Of a DNA stretch of 64,000 bases, positions 46,042 through 57,986 are shown in pieces. The notes beneath the pieces were generated by a model, which made no database searches, had not been told where the DNA came from, and worked only from the letters and a program-made list of their open reading frames with translations. The DNA lies in contig MCFL01000004.1 of NCBI GenBank assembly GCA_002102555.1, forward strand, positions 372,001-436,000, written 5' to 3'. Source of the stretch: Catenaria anguillulae PL171. Lineage: Eukaryota > Blastocladiomycota > Blastocladiomycetes > Blastocladiales > Catenariaceae. Position numbers and translations under genes: made by a program. How positions within the stretch are numbered: the stretch's first letter is position 1; each line of letters begins with the position of its first letter.

Positions 46042-48156
46042 ATGTCGTCGGCTGAATCTCGGGAATCGATCATGGAGCGCGCCAACCAGCTGATTGCGCA
46101 GGAAAAGTTCGGCGAGCTCGTGTCGCTTTGCTCAAAGGCTCCGTCAACATCCAAATCTCCATGGATGACCCAAGTCCACCTGGTGGCCCTCATCCGCCTC
46201 GAGCGGTACCAGGACGCCCTCCGCCTGCTCACCGGCCAAGACCCGGACCTGCTCAAGTACAAGTACGAGCGCGCCTACTGCCTGTACCGTACAAACAAGC
46301 TCATCGACGCCCTCGCCCTGCTCGACTCGCTCACTGCCGACTCGGGCAACACCCACAAGGTCCAGGTGCTCAAGGCACAAGTCCTCTACCGCCTCGAGCG
46401 CTTTGACCAGTGCTTCGCCATCTACCAGGCGCTCATTGACGCCACGACCGACGACGACGACCACGCCGACCTGCGCCAGGACCTCATCACAAACCAACAG
46501 GCCGTGCTTGCCTCGACTTATCTCTCCACCCTCGCATTCACCCCGTCTTCCTCTTCCTCCTCCTCTTTATCGTCGGCCTCCATTGACTCGCTCACTGACC
46601 TCGCCTCCTTCTCCTCTTACGAACACTGCTACAACACGGCCACGCTTGCCCTCGCCCAAGGCCACCGCGACCTCGCACTTGCCGCTTTACACCATGCGCG
46701 CCGGCTCGCCACGCTGTCGCTTGCCGACTCTGGCCTGTCGCAACGCGACCTGGCCATTGAACTGCAGCCCGTGCTCGTACAGCTCGCGTACGCGTACCAT
46801 CTCGCGGGCGACATCGACCAGGCCGCACAGCTGTATCGGGTGGTGATTGGCGGCGCGGGCGCGGGCGCGGCGGCCGCGCATACGCCCGATTGGGCCGTGG
46901 CCGTCAACAACTTGGCGTCCATTGAGGCGCTCGTTGTCAGCGATAAGGACAAGCAAAAGGGTGACGCAAAGGACAATAAGGAAAAGGAGGTGCAGCGCAG
47001 GTTTAAAAAGATTGCAAAGCACGCGGCCGTCAAGAGCGACCGTATGCCCCGGTGGCAGCGCAACGTAGTTGCGGCCAACGAGGCGCTCGTTACTGGCTTT
47101 TCTGGCTTGGGAGATGGCAATCACACGGACAATCTCGTGTTGCACACGATGCGTGCGCTGGCCACGGGCAAACCCTTGCCCGACCGGGAATCCGCGACCG
47201 ACGATCCCCTGGCGCAATCCGTGTTTGTCACACTTGCGCATGCGCAGCGCAAGCTCGAATCCGCCTCGACCTCCACCGACCAATTTGCCGCCGCGCTCGA
47301 TACGCTGCTTGAATCCAACAACAACAACTCAAACGTGCCTGCACTCGACGCACTGCACGCGCGTGTGCTTGCTGCTTCGGGCAACGTGGATGCGGCCATT
47401 GCCGTGCTCGAGGCAATTGGGGCGCACGAGCAAGTGGCCAGGTTGCTCGCACAAGTGCCCGAGCGCAAGCTCGACGCCGCACAAGTGTGGGCCAATTTGG
47501 TGGCTCAGGATCCGGGCAACGTGCGGCGTGTGGCCGAGTGGGTCAAGGCAGAAGCATTGGTGGATCCACAGGCCGCCGAGGAGCATGCGGCCGCTTTGGC
47601 CGTGGATCAGGACAATGAGGACGCTGCGCAGGTGCAAGATGTCGAGACGGCGTGGAAGGCGCTCGTGGCCACGACCTCGTCGGCGGCAACGCCCGTGCCC
47701 GCCAAGGATGCTGCCGCCAGCAACAAGAAACAAGCGCGGCGTCGCCGTCCGCGCTTGCCAAAGGGCGCCGACCCGACCTCGGACGCGTTCCAATTGACCG
47801 TGCCTGATCCAGAACGCTGGGTTCCCAAGCACTTGCGCAAGGCTGCCCTGGCGGCGGCGGCAGCGGCTGCAAAGAAAAAGGGTTCGGCGGCCAAACGTGC
47901 TGTGGGCAGTAAGGGCGCGCATCAGGGCGGAGCAGTTGCGGATGACCCCAACCCGGCGCCTGTCATGACTGGATTGGGCGGCACGGGGTCGGCGAGGATT
48001 TTTGGAAATCGTGGTGGCCAGGCACAAAAGGAGGACAAGGAGGAGGAGAGCACAGTAGTGGAGAAACCCGTGGTGGAAAAGACTCCGACCGCAAGTAAAC
48101 CTGCGGCAGGCAACAAGAAGAAGGGGCCGGCGGGCAAGAAGGGTGGAAGGAAGTAG
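46042..48156 (+). CDS. SRP72: Signal recognition particle subunit SRP72
   Basis: Cytosolic component of SRP that binds SRP68 and 7S RNA. Intact single exon, 704 residues. N-terminal TPR-like helical repeats (ERANQLIAQEKFGELVSLCS, ALRLLTGQDPDLLKYKYERA, HKVQVLKAQVLYRLERFDQC, ALAALHHARRLATLSL, QPVLVQLAYAYHLAGDIDQA). The C-terminus carries the SRP72 RNA-binding signature: basic RRRRPRLPKGADP then PDPERWVPKHLRKA, followed by a Lys/Ala-rich tail ending KKKGPAGKKGGRK. Length is close to the usual 640-670. Start 46042 is preferred over an upstream open frame that would translate the CAACG array. Confidence 0.95.
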   Translation: MSSAESRESIMERANQLIAQEKFGELVSLCSKAPSTSKSPWMTQVHLVALIRLERYQDALRLLTGQDPDLLKYKYERAYCLYRTNKLIDALALLDSLTADSGNTHKVQVLKAQVLYRLERFDQCFAIYQALIDATTDDDDHADLRQDLITNQQAVLASTYLSTLAFTPSSSSSSSLSSASIDSLTDLASFSSYEHCYNTATLALAQGHRDLALAALHHARRLATLSLADSGLSQRDLAIELQPVLVQLAYAYHLAGDIDQAAQLYRVVIGGAGAGAAAAHTPDWAVAVNNLASIEALVVSDKDKQKGDAKDNKEKEVQRRFKKIAKHAAVKSDRMPRWQRNVVAANEALVTGFSGLGDGNHTDNLVLHTMRALATGKPLPDRESATDDPLAQSVFVTLAHAQRKLESASTSTDQFAAALDTLLESNNNNSNVPALDALHARVLAASGNVDAAIAVLEAIGAHEQVARLLAQVPERKLDAAQVWANLVAQDPGNVRRVAEWVKAEALVDPQAAEEHAAALAVDQDNEDAAQVQDVETAWKALVATTSSAATPVPAKDAAASNKKQARRRRPRLPKGADPTSDAFQLTVPDPERWVPKHLRKAALAAAAAAAKKKGSAAKRAVGSKGAHQGGAVADDPNPAPVMTGLGGTGSARIFGNRGGQAQKEDKEEESTVVEKPVVEKTPTASKPAAGNKKKGPAGKKGGRK

Positions 48157-48821
48157 ATTCCGCTTGTTGCCGTTGATTGTTTGGGTTCCGTCGAGGTCAT
48201 TCGCAAGGTTGTATACATTTTGCATTTCCAACGTGGATACATAGTTACAAACAGCTAACATAGAGTGGAGATGAATAGCGCTTCCCACCCTTTTGAGGCA
48301 AGGACAATTGGATGTAGCCAAACGGGACAGAAACGCAAACATCCGGTACGCCTCCTTTGAGCCATGTTGCCTTGGTCAATTTACCTTGCGAGATTGCTCC
48401 CTGTTCCTTGCGCGAACCCAATTGTGCCTATTTCAAACCGCTGTCCTTTGAAACCCCCCGTCAGCTCAGAGACACTGTGCGTCGTTGTCACTGAGGCCCG
48501 AGAGGCAGCACATCTGAATAGGCACAAGGTACACTGGCACGTTGGATTACGGCAGACAATCGAGGATCATTGTTTGTGACTGGGAATGCGAGGCATACTG
48601 CTACGGTCACGAGTACGGTAGTGCAGACTGTTCTGTAGTTTGGGGATTTCCATTTGCATATTTTTTATATTCAGCCACGAGTATTTCCTATACATACATT
48701 TGCCAATGGTCGAAGGCCGAACATCTGACATGTCTATCACGTTGAATGTTTTCAAGTCTCGCACCGATTCCTATACATTTAAGTTTACGGATACAGCACA
48801 TACCGGCGAGAAAAACGCAGT
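48157..48821. other. Intergenic, convergent 3' ends
   Basis: About 665 nt between SRP72 (+) and the 5'-nucleotidase (-). AT-rich near 48650-48710. No gene seen. Confidence 0.5.
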
Positions 48822-51194
48822 CTAAACAAAGTGCACTCCGGGAACATAATCCTCTACCGCCACCTTGATTTCCTTGTCCTTCTTGACCGCCTCAATCGCC
48901 AAATCGGACAAGAGCGCTCCAGTATCCCGCTGCTTGACCAGCTCGGCCGGCACAATCGAATCCCCGCCGCCTTGACTCAAGTAGTCCACTGTCGCCACAT
49001 CGTACAACTTGTCTGCGGCCACCTCGACCCACTTGCCCTTGGCCACCTCGACTTCGACGCCACTCACTCGCTGCCACTTTGGCTTTTCCTTGTCCAGTTT
49101 GGCGCGCAACCCAGCAAACTGCGCATACCCAGTGACCTTCTTGCCGTCGGGCCGGATCGCGTCCGAGTTTTGCAACAGCGCGAGCCCCTCGAGCATCTCG
49201 CCAATCTGCTTGCCCGACATGCGCACCGTGGTCGCCATGTTGACAAACGGCAACACGGCCAAGATGCCGCCAATTGTCACGTCGCCAGCAGGGATGTCTG
49301 CACGCAATCCGCCCGTGTTGGTCATACCAATTGTGGCGGCGACTTCGGGCGCAGGCGTTGCGACCGACGCACGAAGCAGGTTGGCGACCCAGTACCCAAG
49401 AGCACAGCCCGTGGTCGAGCACGTTTCGCGCGTCAGGGCAGTGGACGTGGTACCAATGACAGTACGAGCAATCGCGTCAAAGGGCTTGCGCCATTCTTGG
49501 ACCAGGGCGTGCGTGGCAGGGTGTTGCGGGATCTTCATGGTGAGCTGGATCGGGTCCCCGTTGATGGCCGTAAGCTTGTCGTTGGCCGACCAGGTGAGCG
49601 AGAGTTTGCCAACGTATTCGCCGAGCGACTACAATCGCCAAGAACGTGAAATGAGATAATGCATGAACGCGGGCTCGATATCGAACGATTTGCCGACGTA
49701 CCTTTGCCTGCACAATGTACACGCTCTGCCCATCCTTGGCCTTGACCTCGGTCGGGTACGGACCCGCCACACCGGGCGCCGTAGTGTTCTTGAGCAGCAA
49801 ACTGTGCGAATGCCCGCCCACAATCACGCTCACGCCCTGCGTGTTGGCAGCCACCAGCTTGTCGTCCTCGTACCCGTTGTGCGACACGGCAATGATGCGC
49901 TTGATGCCGAGCTTGTGCAGCTCGTCCACGGCACGTTGGACTGAGACAATGGGGTCTTCAAACGTGAGCTGCTTACCTGTTTGAGCAAGTGAAGGCGTAG
50001 CCTTGGTAATGTAGCCCACAACACCAATCCGAACATTGAATTTGGTCAAGACAATGTATGGCGCGACGAGGCCGTTGAGGTTAGCGTCCAAGGTCGTGTT
50101 CATGTTGGACGAGAGGGCCGGGGTCGTCAGTTTGGCGATAAACTTGGCCAGGTGGGCCGGGCCGTCGTCGAACTCGTGGTTGCCAATGGCAAAGGCATCG
50201 TACTTGACGAGGTTCATGAATTCAATCGTCGAATTTCCCTTGTAGTAGCTGTTTAGAACAGAAAGCGACGTCAGATCAACGCAATGGATGTCAGAGACAT
50301 GGACTGAGTAGCGTACTTGTAAAACATGGTGCCCTGGAACTGGTCGCCAGCGTCCACCAAGTACACATTCGGATCCTTTTCGCGAATCGAGTCGACAAGC
50401 GTCTTGATACGGGCAATCCCACCAAAGCACTTGCCCTCGGCGCGGTTCTTTTCGGTACAGTCGAGCCCCGACGACGAAAACTCGTCAAGTCGGCTGTGAA
50501 TGTCGTTGGTGTGGACAAGCGTCATGGTAAACTCCTTGCCGTCGCCCGACAGTGGCTTCTTGATGAGCTCTTGCCCGCCAAACCCTGGCACGTATGGCTG
50601 GTTGGCGGCACCCGTGTAGGCGATACACGTGAAGCATTTCGGTTGCGGTGCCGGCGTGGGAACGGGCGGGGTGGTGGTGTTGGTGCCAGGCGTAGGGGTA
50701 GGCTGCGGGCGAGGGCGGGGGCGCTTGCCGTAGCCGGGCAGTTCGGCTTGAAGTTGATCGTAGCCGGGAATGTGCACCTTGGGTTGATGGCCGGGACGGT
50801 AGTACGAGCCTTGTTGTTGCTCCCTGCGTCGTCAATCCATTCATCGCATCGAGTGATCATTAGAGTAAGCACATGGTCTGTGACGGAATGCATGAACAGT
50901 GTGTATGTATGTCGGTATGTACCAAGGATAGGCGGCACGCTCGGGCTTGTAGTGCTGGATGGGCGAGTACTTGCCCTTGGCGATCGGCGCTTGGCCATTC
51001 TTGGCGGGAACATGTTGCTCGTGCTCGTGCTCGTCCTCACCATTCGAATCGCTGCCGCCATAGTATGGCGACGACGGTGTCACATTGGGAGTGGCAGTCG
51101 AGTGGGGCTTTGGGTGGCACTTGCGATGGCCGGTCGGGTGGGCCGCCACGGATGCCGCCAGCAGGACCAGAGTAGCGAGAAGGCTGAGCTTCAT
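48822..51194 (-). CDS. Secreted 5'-nucleotidase / metallophosphoesterase family protein
   Basis: Exons 51194-50923, 50823-50317, 50248-49702 and 49628-48822 (introns 99, 68, 73 nt) give 710 residues in intact frame. A signal peptide (LSLLATLVLLAASVAAHP) and a His/Pro-rich spacer of about 160 residues precede the catalytic domain. Metal-binding motifs are complete: LVHTNDIHSR, VYLVDAGDQFQGTMF, AIGNHEFD, AVSHNGYEDD and IVGGHSHS. The C-terminal substrate domain has GMTNTGGLRADIPAGDVTIG and VDYLSQGGGDS. The family hydrolyses nucleotides or related phosphate esters outside the cell or in vacuoles, feeding phosphate and nucleoside uptake. The long charged spacer is unusual. The PhoD-like phosphatase gene lies upstream on the same strand. 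Confidence 0.93.
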
Positions 51195-52109
51195 GGTTTG
51201 GTTGGTTGTCTGCGTCTATGCTTGTGGGTTCTATGGTTGCATGATCGCCCAAAGGATCAGAGATCATGCATGTGCCACGGAAGGGGGGTGGCGACTCTTA
51301 TCCTGGCGGGTGGGCAGTGGCACGACGGGCCGGCGAGGGACAAGGTTCCATGGAGACCACCCACGTGTGACGGCTCGGCAGGGCGACCCTGAGGCAACCT
51401 CAATTCAAATCGCTTGGCTTGAAAGCTTGCGACTCGCAGATGCAAGGCATCATCTTCCAAGCAACGTTTCCTGACTCGGCACTCGGCCGGAGAAATTCGA
51501 AGCAAACGTGCGCGATCAGGCATCACATGTGAGACACGGTGCGTGGCAGAGGCGTTTCACTGACGATGTTTCAACTTCATGACATGTGAAGCACCACATT
51601 CCCACTTCGGCCTGGCTGCCAGATGTTTATATGAACGCACGATACATACATGTGCGTAAGTACCATGTACACTTATCGAGACGCCGACTCCACAACCATC
51701 TAACGCAACATCCTCTGCGAACAGATGTGTCAAAGACAGACAACACTCAACTTGCTTTCGGGACTTTGCAAGGCGCCAGAAACCACAATTGATCAGAAAG
51801 GCAAGTGGCGCTGCATTTCGATTTGAACTGCATGAAAATACGTTTGTATTTATACACTGATTATTAACAATGGCACTTTGAATCACAGAGCACACGCACA
51901 AGAACAAACTTTGGGTGACACGCATTTAGTTCGGAACAACAATCCCACACGTGTCCAATCTCTTGCACCATACACCCGGGGCTCGACAAAACCATTCGAG
52001 AGCTTTTAGCGACCAACAAGACCGACCGACGCCTGCTGCTGCTGCTGGTGCATCAAGTGCATCGGGGTGGCCGTCTGCGGCCCACCGACAAGCAAGGGCT
52101 CAGCCTGCG
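51195..52109. other. Intergenic, no gene recognised
   Basis: About 915 nt: promoter side of the 5'-nucleotidase and 3' side of the PhoD gene. Several short open frames, none with recognisable content. Confidence 0.5.
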
Positions 52110-55100
52110 TCACGGCCCCTCGGTAATGGGCATGATGTGCATCTCGTCAATGGGCATAATGTGCATTTCGCCAGCGGGCTCCTGCAACTCGGCCATCCTC
52201 GGACGCAACTTGCTGGCAACGTGGGGCACGCGGATCGTGTAATCAACCGTCTCGCCCTTGAGATCGCCCACCTTCTTCTCCATGTGCAACGTAAACGCCA
52301 GCTCTTGGACTCGTCGCTTGCACCTGGGCCCTCGGGCAACACCGACAGCCAGTTACGCTTGGCCATGAGCGACTGCTCGTCGCGGTCATTGTCACGGCCA
52401 TTGACGTCCTTGGGAACACGTTGATCATGCGCTCGACGAGCGTGTCGGACCCACCAATCGGACGTTGCTTGCTGACCATGTGCAAGCCCTTGATGACAAA
52501 CCACGGTGGGCTGACATTACCGACCGCCGAGGAAATGACTTGGGTCATGTACGCAGGCACTTGATCGCGCGTCACGGCAATGCCCATTTGCGGGCCAACC
52601 TCGCCCGCACCTGCGCAATGCACGTCACCCGACACAATCGACACGCGCACGCGATACTTTTCGGCTAGGTTTTGTAGAGCCATGATGACATTGTCACGCT
52701 CGACCACGTGGTTGTCGGACGTCCAATGGTCGTTCAAGTCGTCCAGCAGTTGGGGCTCGCCCAACGAGTCGACAATGTTGCCATACACGCCCGTCTTGGT
52801 CAATGCCTTCCACCAGGCGCCCGTGATGGGCAACTGCGAGAGCGCCGACGTGATGCCGTGCGTCAACTTGCCGGCAACCTCGACAAAGTCCTCAATGTGC
52901 ATGCGCGGGTAAATCATGGGCACCGTGGCGCACAAGACAAGGTGCTCGACCGTCGGGTTAAGCCGAATGTGGTTCTCGACTGCCAGGCGGATCATGTGCC
53001 ACGACTGTTCCGATACGATGCGCGTGAGCGAGCGCTCGGTCCTCGTATCGAGCATGACAATGGCCGTGCGCATGCCGAGGTTGCGGATGGCAGTGTGGCC
53101 CGCAACAGGGAGCTTGTCAGAGGCACCAGGTAGTTGTCGATAGGTGAGTACTTTTCGCGAGCAAGGTGCAGGTTGGTGTGGTGCTGGAAGAGCAGGTAGA
53201 AGCGCTGCGCAGCAACAAAGATGCCACGGAACACGGGCGAGTTTTGCAGATAGGCCGGGTACGAGCCGAAACCGTCAAAATATCGTGGTCCTGTCAAATA
53301 ATGTGGAATGTGAGTACACGAGGTTGGGTTCGATGGGAGTGAAAGGCAAAAAACGCAACCACGTACATCCCACACGCACAAGTAGGGCATCGATGCCAAT
53401 CCCTGCGCAAACCCGTTGAGCGTAAAGTGCGCCATGTACCGGTCAAAGTAGAACTTGTGGGCTTGCGAGTTCATCTTGGCGGTCCACGGAGCCGAAACCT
53501 TGGTTGCCTTGTCGGCACGCATGTCGAGCCACTCCTTGATGGCAGGCACAGTCCAAATGTCGTCCATGTACACAGTATCGCCGCCAATGACTTGCCGTGG
53601 AATTCCTTTTGAGCGTGCTCGCGCAGAATGTCGGTCCACAAGGGTCAATGCCCGAGTGTTGAGCCTGGACGCGGGGCTTAACGTCAGACGAGAAGCCGTT
53701 GCAGGTCAAGAAGGCCCTGGTAAAGAGGTATCACCTCAAATGGTGTGAGGACGTAGTATAAGCGATGGAATGCCGATAGAAATGAATCCGCTACGTACCA
53801 CTTGAACTGCTCGTTCTTGCTCGGCACATTGAAGGTCGCCGACCCACACCCATTGATCATGTACTCGACCTTGAGCGACTGGTGCGCAACCATGGGCACC
53901 GTCACCATGAAGCGCCAGAACCGGTGCTCGGCATATGTGTCCAACAACTGCGGCTGGGCAACCTTGGGCATGTGAATGACACCTGCACCTGCGTTCACGT
54001 AGCGCAAAGCCAGCGTCGGCGTCACCGTGACACCCGGCTTGGCAATCACCATGACCGAGTAGTGCGTCTCGCCTTGCATCGTGGACGTGGTTCCAAACTT
54101 GATGAAGGGACCAAAGAACATGGGTCCGCCCGACACGTGTTGAGGGCGATACGTCGAGGCACGACGCAGTGAGTCGGCATCCATGTCGGTCGTGTTGCAC
54201 TCGAGGTTGGCCTCGGTAACAGCGTCCATGGTGGCCGTGCCTTGGTACATGTTCTGGTTCGAGGCGTCTTGGCCGAGCGAGCGGTCGGTCGCGCCACCAA
54301 GTTCGAGGTCACGCGACATGTGGTAGGCGGTACCGATCTGGCCTTGGCTCGCTTGATGTTGGAGCTTGTAAGCGTTGGAAGACATCGACGACGATGCTTG
54401 GTGCGACGAGGCCGAGCTAGCCTGCTGGTGCGAGTATGTGCTCGACGCAGCTTGGTGGTGTTGCTGCTGTTGCTGGTTGTTGTAGGTGATGCCGCCAACT
54501 TGGGTCGAGTGAACCGTGGTCGGGATCTGGCCCATGAGGGTCTGCTGATGCTTGCCACCGGTCATGATCGAGCTCTGGCCTTGGAACTGGCCGCTCGAAA
54601 CACCTTGGGTCGCTTGGACGTATGACGGACGCATGGTTGTGTCGACGGTTTGCGTTTGCCCAGTCACGCGGCCGTCCGAGGTCATGGAGTACCCGCCGTA
54701 AGTGGTCGACGCTTGACCGGTCATTCCACCTGTCGCGGCAGAACCCGAGGTGGACCATTTCGAGGACGCAAAAGAAGCCTGGCCCTGTTGTTGTTGTTGT
54801 TGTTGTTGCTGCTGCTGCTGCTGCTGCGAATGGCTGTTGCTGTTGAACGACGCCGATTGCTGGTGACCAATCATGCCAGTGCCGCTGGTCGGGTTGGACG
54901 TCGACCACGAAGAGTAGTTACCGGTTGAAGCAAACTGGCCTTGAACATTGCCTTGGTTCCCACCCTGGAAGGTACCTTGGGTCGAGTATCCAGCCGACTG
55001 CGTGTTGTCAATGCGACCCGTGTGCACGTTCTGGAGTTGGCCGGTTTGAGCTTGGGCAGTGCCCGTCGACGAGGTAATCCACAGACCTGAGTTGGCAGCC

Positions 55101-56139
55101 GCCGTGTTGGACGACGACGATGACAAGGCATGGTGCTGTTGTTGCGACGACTTACCAAAAAATACATGGGCGCTGTAATGTGAGTCTTGGACAGTTTACC
55201 TAGCCCAATCATGTGAGAAAAAGATGCGAACCTGCTGCGAAGTCGACGACTGCTGCTGCTGCTGCTGGTGCGCTTGCTGTTGTTGTTGGTGAGACACGGC
55301 CATGGAAGCTTGGGTCGTCTAAATATGAGTGCGCAAAAGGATGTAAGGTAATGCACGCACACGTCGTGTCAGGGTACGCAAGGTCATGATCAGGAATCAA
55401 GGATACGGAGCGCACCTGGTAGCCGCCAGATTGGGTCAGCTGACCTTGTTGTTGGGCTTGCTGGACATTACCGAGGCCTTGTTGGTACTGACCAGACACA
55501 AGAGTCGTGGACGAACTGCCAGACTGGCCATAGTTGGCCGAGTGGGCAGCCGAGGACGAGGACGAGGCACTCGAGTTCTGTGCACGACGCCAAGTCAGTC
55601 TCTTGGCCAATCAATGTCAGTCACGAGTAAACATGCGAGTGCCAACGGACCTGGTTGAACGACGACGACGAGTGCTGCTGCTGGTTACCGGTCGAGATGG
55701 CCAACGACGACAAAGACGACCCGGCGCCACCTTGCTGGTGCAGGTTTTGACCCACTTGAAGCTGCTGCTGCTGTTGCTGTTGCTGCTGCGCATACGAGGC
55801 CGAGCTCGAAGCTTGGTGTTCGAACTTGGACTGCTCCGAATGCTCAAATTTGGCCTGCTCAGAATGCTCAAACTTGGACTCAGCGGTGCCCTGGTGCGTC
55901 AACGACGTCGACGACGCGCCTTGCTGCATAAACTGCTGCTGCTGCCCAGTCTGGTTGCCAGAGCCGCACTCGACCTTGGCAACGGTGCCACACGCGTTGT
56001 TGCCGGTGGTCAACTTGTTCTCGTCGCATTCGGTCTTGGGAGGTTCTTGGCAAGTCACCACGGCGGGCTGAGCGAAGCACTCGTCCTTAGCGGGAGGGCA
56101 AGCGGGAGGGGCTTGAGAGGTAACGCAGCGGTCCGACAT
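52110..56139 (-). CDS. PhoD-like metallophosphatase with long Gln/Ser-rich N-terminus, frameshifted in the catalytic half
   Basis: ATG at 56139. Exons 56139-55651, 55577-55416, 55318-55232 and 55150-53799 are in frame (introns 73, 97, 81 nt). They encode a Cys-containing start (CVTSQAPPACPPAKDECF), three KFEHSEQ-like units and a roughly 500-residue Gln/Ser/Gly-rich region with a run of about 14 Gln. The PhoD-type N-terminal beta domain follows (GGPMFFGPFIKFGTTSTM, HRFWRFMVTVPM). Exon 5 starts at 53716 (AFLTCNGFSSDVKP). Catalytic-core landmarks: LWTDILREHA, VIGGDTVYMDDIW, VWDDHDI, DGFGSYPAYLQNSPVFRG and VSIVSGDVHCAG. A further intron lies at 53291-53366. Frame changes near 53640, 53610, 53275 (T-run), 53135 and at two sites in 52320-52420 break the core. 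The C-terminus repeats MHIMPI twice, with stop at 52110. Confidence 0.75.
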
Positions 56140-57036
56140 GATGACGTGTAGTAAAGGATGTATAGGAATGATCGGGAGTGTGGGCAGCGGAAGTAGGCAA
56201 GGGGTCACTCGTCACAGGCTAGGTGATGCGTCCAGGAAGGGCGGAAGGTCGTCGGGGAAAGACGCGCTATTTGTACGTGGACGGCCACAGCAGGGCAAGG
56301 ACTGACCGAGACGAGTTGGGGAGGAGGTACCTTTGGGTGGCGGCACAATGCATGAAAGAAGGCACTCGTTTGGTGCATGATTTTCCACGCGTTCGTGCAA
56401 AGTTGCTCCCGACCGTACTCGCTTTGGTACGGTGGCCGGGTGGTTCCGTCAATAGCGATGGTAATTGACGCTCCTATGCAATGCGCACGTGCGGACAAGT
56501 GGGCAAATGTGAGATGTTCATGGTGCCGACGTGATACAAAGTGTCTCGCGGCAGGCTTTGCATCCGTCGCTTTGATGCTGAAAGCTTGCTCGCTAATTGG
56601 GGATTCCAGAGGGACGTGAGCCTACCGCCAGGATTCCACGCTCGCATGTGAATCAGCACCTACCTAGGTACAGGTAGCTAGATTCACCACAGGCCGGCGT
56701 CTTGCACGCCTCCGACGCGACTTGTCTCCGTGAATGCAAATGCGCAAGCGGAATGTGCAATTTGAATCTTGACGCGTTCGTCCACACCGTTTTCTTTGCG
56801 AAATCGATAGCATGCAACGTGAATGATGCACCATGCAGAAGATCCTAACGGTCGAGTAAGGTGGCTCGGCTCGTGGGTAACGTACCTACCTACCTATGTT
56901 CACTGGAAACGGCACGACCCTAGACCTATCCGCTCGCATTTTTGAAATGGAGCACAACTTGCCTCTGGGCAACGCTCGGATTGGGGAGGTCGATTGAGAA
57001 GCTAGCGGCTCGGAAATGCTCTCTTGAGGGCAACTT
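56140..57036. other. Intergenic with CCTA/TACC-rich patches
   Basis: About 900 nt: promoter side of the PhoD gene and 3' side of the next minus-strand gene. CTACCTACCTA-type runs occur near 56660-56690 and 56883-56897. No gene recognised. Confidence 0.5.
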
Positions 57037-57429
57037 TCAGTCAATGGATGTGTATACGTCCAACGCATCCTCAGGCTTCAATCCACAATCCTGCACAGGA
57101 AATTGACCAGTATCGAGTTCTTTCCCATTGAAAAGAAGACGCTGGCGACCCGCTTCAAGGCCGTCGAGTACCGAATACATGTCCTTGAAGTGCTCAGCGG
57201 TGACATCCCGATTCAAGCGGATCATGGTCCTTTTTCCAAGTGCCGTCTTTGCATACACCGTGAGGAATGGACCATCAACGGATTGCTTGGACGGTCGGTA
57301 CAATGCGCTCATGTCGACAGGACGCATCCCACTGCCGTGGGTGGCCGTCCATGTGGCCTCAACGCTCGTTGCTTCGACATGACCGCTGTGATGCGAGCTC
57401 TTGCCCCGGATATTGCTTGGTGTATTCAT
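57037..57429 (-). CDS. Ubiquitin-like family member 6: ubiquitin-like domain only
   Basis: Intact 130-residue frame from ATG 57429. The first 50 residues are unstructured (VEATSVEATWTATHGSG). A ubiquitin-like domain follows at about 55-130: FLTVYAKTALGKRTMIRLN, EHFKDMYSVLDGLEAGRQRL, LFNGKELDTGQFPVQDCGL, ending DVYTSID without any RLRG tail. It lacks the family N-terminal domain, and upstream sequence does not supply it. It aligns with the other members in the G-x-x-x-x-x-Q-R-L-x-F-x-G-K-x-L core. It may be a degenerate solo copy or a free ubiquitin-like protein. Confidence 0.65.
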   Translation of the reverse strand: MNTPSNIRGKSSHHSGHVEATSVEATWTATHGSGMRPVDMSALYRPSKQSVDGPFLTVYAKTALGKRTMIRLNRDVTAEHFKDMYSVLDGLEAGRQRLLFNGKELDTGQFPVQDCGLKPEDALDVYTSID

Positions 57430-57986
57430 CCTGAATCGACGTTATGGTGTTGAAAGGGCCGTAACTGTTGATGTTTATCCGAGACTTGCTCCAAACTTGG
57501 CTGGAACGAGAAATTGAAGCATTGAAATGTGTTAAATCCCTTTCGTGCAGCGTCTGTGGTCGTCGTCGTCTTCTGGAGCTGCGGACAGTCAGCACGAGCG
57601 GCTAGCACGCGAAGAGGGGACGGCTTGGTCAGTTACTCGTACTCGCCAAAGCAAGACAGTCAAACATTAAATGCAGAGCACAATTCCTCAGAATAGGAAA
57701 GAGTATGTGCTTGCATATGTTTTGCTCTGGGTTCCATGCTTGCATCATATACCCTCTGGTCGTTTTGCATGTTGATTCCGCCATGCTCAAATGTGGACAA
57801 CAGGAGCAAACGTGCGAACATTTCAATCACTCACCAGCGTCGACGAATGAGCTGGAATGAGCCCGCTGGAACGACACATGTTTACATCGTTGGCACCGGT
57901 ATCGGCGTATCGGAAACTTGCCAGACAATACAATGACCGAACATGTTGAGAGCAGTTGAGCACATTATCGATTCACAGAAAGAACA
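57430..57986. other. Intergenic, no gene recognised
   Basis: About 555 nt between members 6 and 7 of the ubiquitin-like family. A short exon upstream of member 6 could lie here (minus-strand frame near 57430-57600) but is not supported. Confidence 0.4.

Noticed and set aside
54778-54835. CTG/TTG repeat as a CRISPR-like or regulatory array
   Set aside because: It is the coding strand's Gln run in the PhoD leader, in frame with the surrounding exon.
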